A stretch of 64,000 nucleotides of DNA, taken from the NCBI RefSeq assembly GCF_003576645.1, contig NC_044930.1:18160671-18224670 (forward strand), read 5' to 3'. Source of the DNA: Ipomoea triloba. Its lineage: Eukaryota; Streptophyta; Magnoliopsida; Solanales; Convolvulaceae. The notes below the pieces were generated by a model. The model saw only the letters and a list, made by a program, of their open reading frames with translations, was not told the origin of the DNA and made no database searches. Both the position numbers and the translations under genes were made by a program. Below are positions 57,715-64,000 of the stretch, in pieces; the stretch's first letter is position 1, and every line of letters begins with the position of its first letter.

Positions 57715-58330
57715 CCACGATTTTGCCTCGTTAAAAACTTGCTAGGAAAACCCTGTGGGAAAAACCTATACAAAGAAAAAGTACAAGAGATATGGGTAAT
57801 ATATTTTAATATATTCATGCCCCGTTAAAAACATCACTAGGAAAACCACGTGGGAAAAAACCTAGTTGAAGAAAGAGTACATGATATATATAAAAATCAT
57901 ATATTGTATTGGTTGCCTAAAAAAAAACTTACACTAAGAAAAACCCTGTGGGGAAAAACTTAGCTAAGAAAAATGAGTACAACTACAATCTTCTGGATTG
58001 AATCTTCAGGATTATAAGAGTTGATAGTGTTCTGGACTAATAATTTATGTGTATCGGGATGTCGTTGCTCCCCCTGAAGACAACAACTTTCCTAATTGCC
58101 TCGTTAAAAACCTTAACTTATGAAAACCATGTGGGAAAAACATAGTTAAGGGAAAAAGAGTACAATCATAAGCCTTCAGGGCATAATCTTCAGGATTTCG
58201 TGGTTCGTATATTTAAGTATCTATTGACAACATTTCCCCATTAATATTATTATATCATACTCATGTCTCGTTAAAACCACACTATAAAACCCAATGGGAA
58301 AAACTTAGTGAGAAAAGAGTACATGGCATG
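57715..58330. repeat. Array of a recurring CTCGTTAAAAAC ... AAACCCTGTGGGAAAAAC motif
   Basis: Five spaced, diverged copies lie near 57727, 57820, 57915, 58099 and 58263. Each has (C)CTCGTTAAAAAC or a variant, then CTAGGAAAACC, GTGGGAAAAA, a TAG(T/C)(T/A)AAG block and a GAGTAC end. Copies two to five are followed by text with CAATCTTC.GGATT. I have seen such motifs in plant repeat DNA but cannot assign a class or function. Copies are 90-190 bp apart and not in a regular tandem period. Confidence 0.7.
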
Positions 58331-58351
58331 TATATATTGCAAAAGTACAAC

Positions 58352-58616
58352 CATTGTTGCAAAAATCCCCGTCTAGGCCGCCAAGGCACGCTAGGCGCTC
58401 CTAGACCGAGGCGAATTGCTCCCTAGGCGTCCGCCTAGCGCATAACTCGGCCGACTAGGTCGAGTTGGTGACAGACTGGGCCGAATTTGGCCGAGTTAAC
58501 TCGCTCAACTTGGCAGAGTTAGCAAAGTTAACTCAAGCGAGTTGGCCTTGTTACTTTTATTATTATATTTATATATATTTAAATTTATTTATTTATATAA
58601 GTAAGAGAAGTAAGAG

Positions 58617-58678
<62 letters not shown>

Positions 58679-58819
58679 ATAATATAATATAATATAGTAT
58701 ATGACATACACCCACACACATGAATTAATTTTTTGTTTTTATAGATCTCCGCCTAGACCGCTTAGGCGCTAGGCGCTAGTCTACCGCCCGACTAGTGCCT
58801 AGTGCCTACTGCAACCATG
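58352..58819. mobile_element. hAT-type MITE, complete copy (GCCTAGGCG family)
   Basis: The ends are CATTGTTGCA and the inverse of CATGGTTGCA. A perfect 8-bp duplication, AGTACAAC, flanks it at 58344-58351 and 58820-58827. Inside are palindromic CCTAGGCG / CGCTAGGCGCT words near both ends and an (AT)n run at about 58618-58690. It inserted into the last copy of the CGTTAAAA array or just beside it. Confidence 0.85.
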
Positions 58820-58979
58820 AGTACAACTGTTAGTCTTTCAAGCCCCAATCTTCGGGATTTGATCAAGACTCAATCTTCATGATTGATTAAGACTCAATGT
58901 ATTCTCTATCTCCCCTAAAGATAACAATCTTCAAGTTCTACATGATAAAATTATTGTTTCAAAAAGGTGTAGAGAATAT

Positions 58980-60388
58980 TGATAAGCACCAAGGATAGCA
59001 CTTATAAGGGGTCTCTATTAGATTAAAAGCGCATCGTTTTGACATCCAATTACAACAATTGCATGCATTTCAGCTCAAATGCGATCAATTTCTTCTAACA
59101 ACATTTCCAGAAAGAGTCTTGAAGTATTTCACAGGTTGGAGAGGGATTTGAAGCTGAAATAGAGCAAAAGACAAACAAGCCGATATGCAGTAGCGCCCCA
59201 CGCAGCCTCACACGCGTGTGGCTGGGCGTGGAATTATTCCAGAGAGCCACCACGCCACTCACACGCGTGTGAGCAAGCGTGGTCGGGCCAAGGGCTATTT
59301 TGGGAAATTTGTTCATTTTCTTTGTCACCTATATAAATCCCTTTTGCCCTAAACCTAAAAAAAAAAGAGTTTTAGATTAGAAAATTGATAGAATAGGATA
59401 GTTAGATCTAGAGGGTTTTCTCCTCTTTTGGGGGAAAATTCCTTCCATTCATAGTTAGAATAGATCAAGGGCAAGAAGGAAGATTGGGATTCAAGATCAA
59501 GGTTGTAAGACCCTCTTTTTCAAGATTGGGATTCAAGATCAAGGTTGTAAGACCCTCTTTTTCAAGATTGGGATTCAAGATCAAGGTTGTAAGACCCTCT
59601 TTTTCAAGAGGTGGTAACCAGATCAAGGTTGTAAGACCCTCTTTTTCAAGAGGTGGTAACCATTTCAAGGTTGTAAGACCCTCTTTTTCAAGAGGTGGTA
59701 ACCATTTTCTTCAATTTCTAATTCGATACTTGTTTCTTTGAATTTCCTTTTCCTTTTCTTGTTTCTTAGTATGCTAGAGTAGATTAGATAGGGGATTGGT
59801 GGCCCCATGGTAGATCTATGTGGATGTTTAATATTATTGTTTTGATTTGTGAATTTCTTGCTTGTTGGATGTTAAACTTGTGTGGATGATGTTCTTTAAG
59901 CTTTGTGTGCGCACGATAGCGGCCACCCACGAGTCTCACTCACCCACATCTCCGCTCTTAGTCCGAAAGGACAAGACCCGAGAGGAGTGGTAGACAAAGT
60001 GCTCGATGAAATGCCCCAACCGAATGAGGATGTGGGAGTCCAAAGTGTGACGTCACTTGGTAGTGTTGCATGAACTCCCTAGTCTATTCCACAACTTGTA
60101 TTCACAAAACTAACCAAAGATAAACCACATGGCAAAGCCTAAAGCCCCAATCTTCTCTTTACTTTTCTTTACTTCACACCACCTTTTACCAACCTTACTC
60201 TTTTACCAATGAATCCAACTCCTAGCCATTCCAGTAACTCGTTTCCTTCCACCTCTTAGATGCCATCATACCCATTCGATTCCCATTCTCATCCTTGAGA
60301 GACACGACACTCGGGGAGTCTTGACTCTTCGTTTTACAACTTTACACCTTCACATTCGCACTCACCCCATACAAACCACACATCGTCA
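58980..60388 (+). repeat. 5' LTR of an Athila-like Gypsy element
   Basis: It begins TGATAAGCACCAAGG and ends CACATCGTCA, four bases before the primer site. A TATATAAATCCC box lies at 59331-59339, with R/U5 beyond it. It includes 42-bp tandem repeats (59484-59713) and two ACACGCGTGT palindromes (about 59210 and 59262). About 1.4 kb long, the usual size range for Athila. Confidence 0.75.
59484..59713. repeat. 42-bp tandem repeats in the Athila LTR
   Basis: Five to six units of 42 bp around the constant core GTTGTAAGACCCTCTTTTTC. The first three have AAGATTGGGATTCAAGATC between cores, the last ones AAGAGGTGGTAACCA. Because 42 is a multiple of three, both strands stay open across the array. Confidence 0.95.
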
Positions 60389-60391
60389 AAA

Positions 60392-60409
60392 TGGCGCCGT
60401 TGCCGGGGA
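60392..60409 (+). promoter_or_regulatory. Primer-binding site of the Athila-like element
   Basis: TGGCGCCGTTGCCGGGGA, four bases after the LTR end. This is the familiar primer site (tRNA-Asp type) of Athila Gypsy elements and fixes the plus orientation. Confidence 0.88.
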
Positions 60410-60659
60410 TGGCAAACGGTTTCGAATAGTGTTGACATCTTAGAAGTAGAATTTTAAGAGTTCTTGAATTGCTTTCTTTTTGTTTATTTCATTTTCTTAT
60501 TTTTATTATCTTGCTTGAAGAAGTGAGCTTCTATTATATTGAATATCTTGTGCTCACTTGCAACTACTTTTAGTTGCAAAATTATTTGTTGTTGGCTATG
60601 CTACTGTGCAGGAAATTCTCCTTAAGCAAACCTCTTGAAGCTTGCCAATAAGTGCTATA

Positions 60660-62246
60660 ATGAATCCCCATGATTACCCACATCATGGAGGACAATCCTA
60701 TAGGAATCCTCAACCCCAACCATATCCTTATTACCCCCATTCCACCTATACTTACCCTCCACCAACCTACCATTACCCACCTCCATACTCTTACCCATCT
60801 CCATACCACCATTTACCACCTCCATATTCATATCCATTTAATACACCTAAACATCCCCCACATCCATACAAAACACCACATCCACCTTTTAAAAAAATTT
60901 ACCCTTCACAATCACCCAATTTCCAAGAAATTGACTCGTTAAACTCCAAAGAAATATCCCAAAATATAGAGAGTAATCTTGCGCAAATGATGAGAGCGAT
61001 CGACCCAAGCTATACTCCCGAGTCAAATTCATTCCCTACTTCCCACATAAACACCTATTACCCACATCCATCACAAATTCACCAAGAAAACAACACTACC
61101 CATTCCTTTGAAGCACTACCCTTTTTCCCATATAATACCCATATAGATCCTTGTGATTATATCCCACCGGCCACCGATGAAATTGAAATTCTAAAAGCAA
61201 AAATTGACGAATTCACTAGGATGGCCAAGGAGGATACGGCTAAACTAAGAGCCGAAATCAAAAGCGAACTAAAGGACTATCTCGCTACCCTCCGGAAAGA
61301 AGGACTTCCATTAGAAGAAGTTGAAACGAAGATGCTATCTATGATGGAGGAGCTCATGAAAATGAATGAGTCCCGAGCTAACTCCACCATCATAGATGAC
61401 ATCCCCACTTTGGAGTCCCATCCAAGGACTATACAAGGGGAAGAAAACGCGCAAGATGCTAGGGAAGAGGAGAATGTTGAAGAGAAAATGGATTGTTATG
61501 CCCCGGTGCTTGAAGAAGTTCCAATTTTTGAATTGGAAAATCAAAAGGAGGTAGAGATGGAAAGAGAGGATGATGACATTGAACTAGTGTGGGAAGATGA
61601 AGAGCCAACATGTGGTAAAATTCCTAATCTTTCTTGTGCTAATATTTTTTAAAATCCTTGTGCTCTTCTTAAAGACACCCTTGTGGATGACTCCCTTCGC
61701 ATTGATACTTTTATCATATGTGATTATCATTGCTTTAAATTTAGGGAGGATGATTCCATTAAAAGCTTTGATATATTGATTGATGATTGTAAGGATTCTC
61801 TTTTGTTTAAATATGAGTATGATTGTGATTGTAAGGATTCTCTTTTGTTTAAATATGAGTATGATTGCTTTAACTTTTTAGAACTTTTGTTTAAATATGA
61901 GTATGATTGCTTTAACTTTTTAGAAGATGAGTTTAAATATGAGTATGATTGCTTTAACTTTTTAGAAGATGAATCTAAATATGAGTATGATTGCTTTAAC
62001 TTTTTAGAAGATGAATCATTTGTCTTGGGTGAGAGTGAGTTGGTGAGTGAAAGGGATGATGCTTCATTCTATTCGTGTGAGAGTGTGAGTGATTTTTCTA
62101 ACCCAATAGAGTGGAGTGATGAAGAAAAGGAGTGTGAGGAAGAGATGGTGGGAAATGATAGGTCTTTCACGTTTGATCTTATGAAAAGAATTGAGTGGAG
62201 AGAGTTGACCACACTCGAGATTGAGGAAGGGAGTGAGGAGATATAG
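60660..62246 (+). CDS. Non-canonical ORF of an Athila-like non-autonomous element (split by one in-frame TAA)
   Basis: ATG 60660 (MNPHDYPHHGG) opens a Pro/Tyr/His-rich N-terminus with YPPP-type repeats (residues 5-85). A helical, charged coiled coil follows (about 175-245, EIEILKAKIDEF) and then an acidic stretch. A TAA at 61650-61652 is the only interruption; the same frame runs on to 62246. The second half has repeats of FKYEYDCFNFLEDE (14 residues, 42 bp, about four copies at 61848-62005) and an acidic tail. It stands where gag would be, after a primer site, but I recognise no capsid domain, protease or RT. A CTGTGCAG acceptor-like site at about 60605-60612 could serve a spliced leader. 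It may be a non-autonomous element's own gene or a degenerate gag. Confidence 0.5.
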
Positions 62247-62640
62247 TTTGAACCAAACGAGAAAATCTTTAGTTGGGGGAGAGAGGAAAAAGGAAAGGAA
62301 GCAGACACCATCCTAAAAGAATTAAGTAGGGTGTTTGATGTTAACATTCATCCAACCTTGCATGTTGTTCTTCCTTTATTCATGTGGGTATTCAAGGATA
62401 TTTCCCACCTTGGGACATTCCTTGAAGCTAAGGTTCACGGGACGCTTGGTCGGGTCCCAAAGTCTGTGTGCCTTGAAGGATAGGCCACACCATGTCTGGC
62501 CAGGAGACGTAAAACCATGGCGCACTTGGGAGGCAGTCCCAATGTTATTTTACTGTTTCTTTAAAATTCTCTTGTTCTATGTAGTATGTTTTACTTAGTT
62601 TTATTTCAATAATGATTCTATAATCTCGGTTGAGCTAACA
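62247..62640 (+). other. Tail of the Athila-like element after the ORF
   Basis: Just after the stop, AGTTGGGGGAGAGAGG at about 62270-62285 resembles the polypurine segment of such elements. The text AAAACCATGGCGCACTTGGGAGGCAGTCCCA (62512-62543) resembles the GGAGGCAACCCA-type untranslated tail. No canonical pol is present. Confidence 0.45.
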
Positions 62641-62744
62641 AGTACAGATTAAACACCCGAGAGTTATAAGTTGCCCGCAATCAATTGACACACATCATCA
62701 CTAGCAAAGGAAGAAGGGGGAAACCGAGGTAAGCTTTGCACAAA

Positions 62745-62885
62745 CACGCCACCACCACGCGTGTGGCTAGGCGTGGAAAACTTCCAGAGAGCTACCACAC
62801 CGCTCACACGCGTGTGAGCAGGCGTGGGAAAAAACCAGAGAGCTCCCACGCCCACTACCACGCGTGGTAGCATGCGTGGACGGGC
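62745..62885. repeat. Three diverged units with an ACGCGTGT palindrome
   Basis: Units of about 45-50 bp: CCACGCGTGTGG..TAGGCGTGGAAAAC, CTCACACGCGTGTGAGCAGGCGTGG and CTACCACGCGTGGTAGCATGCGTGG. Each is followed or preceded by CAGAGAGCT. Each has a perfect or near-perfect palindrome centred on CGCG. Similar palindromes lie in the LTR at 59205-59285. Confidence 0.8.
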
Positions 62886-63836
62886 ACTAGACTTTTCGCG
62901 GATTTTCGCGCGAAGTGGTTTAAAACCCTTTCCTTGCTTCATTTCTTTCCCACCACGAGCAAGAACTCTCCCAAGCTGAAAATATACATTTTCTAAGCAT
63001 TTCCTTCCAAGTCTCTCAACTTTTCTCAAAGATTCTAAGTCATTTCTAAGGTATGAACATACTCTTCTTTGCTATTTACTTGTTTAATGAAGAACTTGTC
63101 CTATTTTTGAAGAACATCTCCATGGGTTTTTCTTGTATGACATTTTTCTTGAGATATATTGTTATGAGATGACTTGATAGACTTGTATTGAGCCTACATT
63201 GCTTCTATAGACTAGAAATTTCATGTTTTAACATCTCTTTGTGACTAGATCTTGAATTGCTTGATTTGGGTATTCTCTTGTCATGATGGGATCCTTGTTG
63301 ATATAGTGAGCATGGTGGGTAAAGTTTGCAACTTTCCTACTCTATAGGCACTACATTGCTATATTTTACTAGTTAGATGGTCCAATTTTAACTTTCATGT
63401 TACTTCCATTTTTCAACCTTGAGCTAGTCTAGAGGTAGAAGATGAAGTTGACCATATGTTGACCTTTTGAGTATGAAATGAGTATGGAATGGTATGAGCT
63501 AGTTCTTGCATGTATAGGATAGAATTGTTGATGGATATCAAAATGATGGTTGCATGCATTGAATTCTTATGATTTTTCTTTAGATATGTGCAATATTGTT
63601 CATAATCAATATTTAAGATTGGCAAGTGTTTTTCCTTGTGTTGCTTTGGTTACCTATGATATAGGAAAAGATGTCTTCGCCATATGACCTTGCACAACAG
63701 ATTGCTCAAAGGCTCCAAAGAGGGAAAGCTCCTGCAGATGAAAACAATGCCAGGGACGCTAACACTCGTTACATAGAAGTACCCACCGGAACTCAAATTC
63801 TGCTGATGACTGCTACCATGCTAGGTCGGTACAGGC
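62886..63836 (+). other. Possible leader exon, intron and start of an ORF, cut by an LTR
   Basis: CATTTCTAAG followed by GTATGAAC at about 63050 looks like a donor, and CCTATGATATAG at 63664 an acceptor. ATG 63671 follows and opens MSSPYDLAQQIAQRLQRGKA, a frame that runs 55 codons to the LTR-like start at 63837. It lies inside Athila-like sequence, so it may be an element gene. No domain recognised. Confidence 0.35.
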
Positions 63837-64000
63837 TGTTAGGAACATCATGTAATAGGTTTTGATGATACCAACTGTTAAGTAGAAATCCCCAAGTCTC
63901 GATGCATAGGCAAAAACGCTGTAAGTTCGACAAGTAAACCAAGAGCGAAAATACAACCGGGTAACTTTGAGCTCAACTCGGAAAATATTTAAGCTTGAGG
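63837..64000 (+). repeat. Start of a Copia LTR, cut by the window edge
   Basis: TGTTAGGAACATCATGTAAT and then TAGGTTTTGATGA matches the LTR start at 26181 on the minus strand (TGTTAGGAATAAAATGTAAT, then AGTTTTGATGA). It interrupts an ORF that would otherwise continue. Only 164 bp are visible. Confidence 0.55.

Noticed and set aside
57715..58330. CRISPR-like array
   Set aside because: The repeats are diverged, unevenly spaced and in a plant genome with no cas genes.
59465..59741. Frames with IKVVRPSFSR repeats
   Set aside because: They are the 42-bp LTR repeat read on both strands, before the primer site; no gene is expected in U5.

Overview
The window is a stretch of plant nuclear chromosome, almost certainly from a eudicot: it is AT-rich, the one intact gene has plant-type GT-AG introns, and the rest is a nested pile of plant transposable elements. 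I cannot name the genus; a Convolvulaceae-like asterid is only a guess. There are no bacterial operons, CRISPR arrays or tRNA genes that I can support. A 140-base assembly gap lies at 433-572.

The only convincing host gene is at about 2.8-7.4 kb (+): a two-RRM hnRNP-like RNA-binding protein with a 5' leader intron, three coding exons (3690-3911, 4688-5876, 6772-6785) and a short C-terminal exon. Around it are MITEs (7624-8055 MULE-type, 8572-8834 Stowaway), a tRNA-type SINE (2346-2470) and an interspersed repeat family.

From 9.7 to 26.2 kb lies Copia material. The main element is on the minus strand: a 5' LTR (20052-26181), a decayed gag (18240-20009), pol (14720-17930) and, downstream of pol in the env-like position, an extra ORF (11617-13672). 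The LTR is split by a 4.0-kb Mutator-like (MULE) element (22022-26019) with a perfect 9-bp target duplication. That MULE carries a broken GRF zinc-finger gene and a transposase lacking its catalytic middle. The extra ORF is split by a 401-bp MULE-type MITE with its own 9-bp duplication.

From 27.5 to 39.0 kb are further LTRs, one of them (29762-32205) split by a hAT-like element, and a 5'-truncated Tat-lineage Gypsy element (about 32.3-39.0 kb). The Tat element has pol on the plus strand, seven 76-bp tandem repeats, a long antisense extra ORF and a 3' LTR.

From 39.45 to 47.99 kb the ends look like a CACTA (En/Spm) transposon. Inside it are two exons of a MYB3R-type gene (captured or pre-existing), a SINE with a 17-bp duplication, and a chromodomain Gypsy element with both LTRs (41580-47073).

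From 48.1 to 52.5 kb is a young Copia element with 114-bp LTRs and a perfect ATAAT duplication, followed by a 1.2-kb MULE with a perfect 9-bp duplication and GC-richer, possibly gene-derived contents (52599-53815). From 54 to 64 kb come a gutted Gypsy element with a hAT MITE inside, a Copia remnant, an array of a recurring CGTTAAAA motif, another hAT MITE, and an Athila-like Gypsy derivative with a 1.4-kb LTR, a tRNA-Asp-type primer site and a non-canonical ORF split by one in-frame stop. The start of another Copia LTR is cut by the window edge.

The most rewarding items are the MYB3R fragment inside the CACTA element, the MULE carrying a GRF gene, the antisense and env-position ORFs in LTR elements, and the gene-bearing small MULE.
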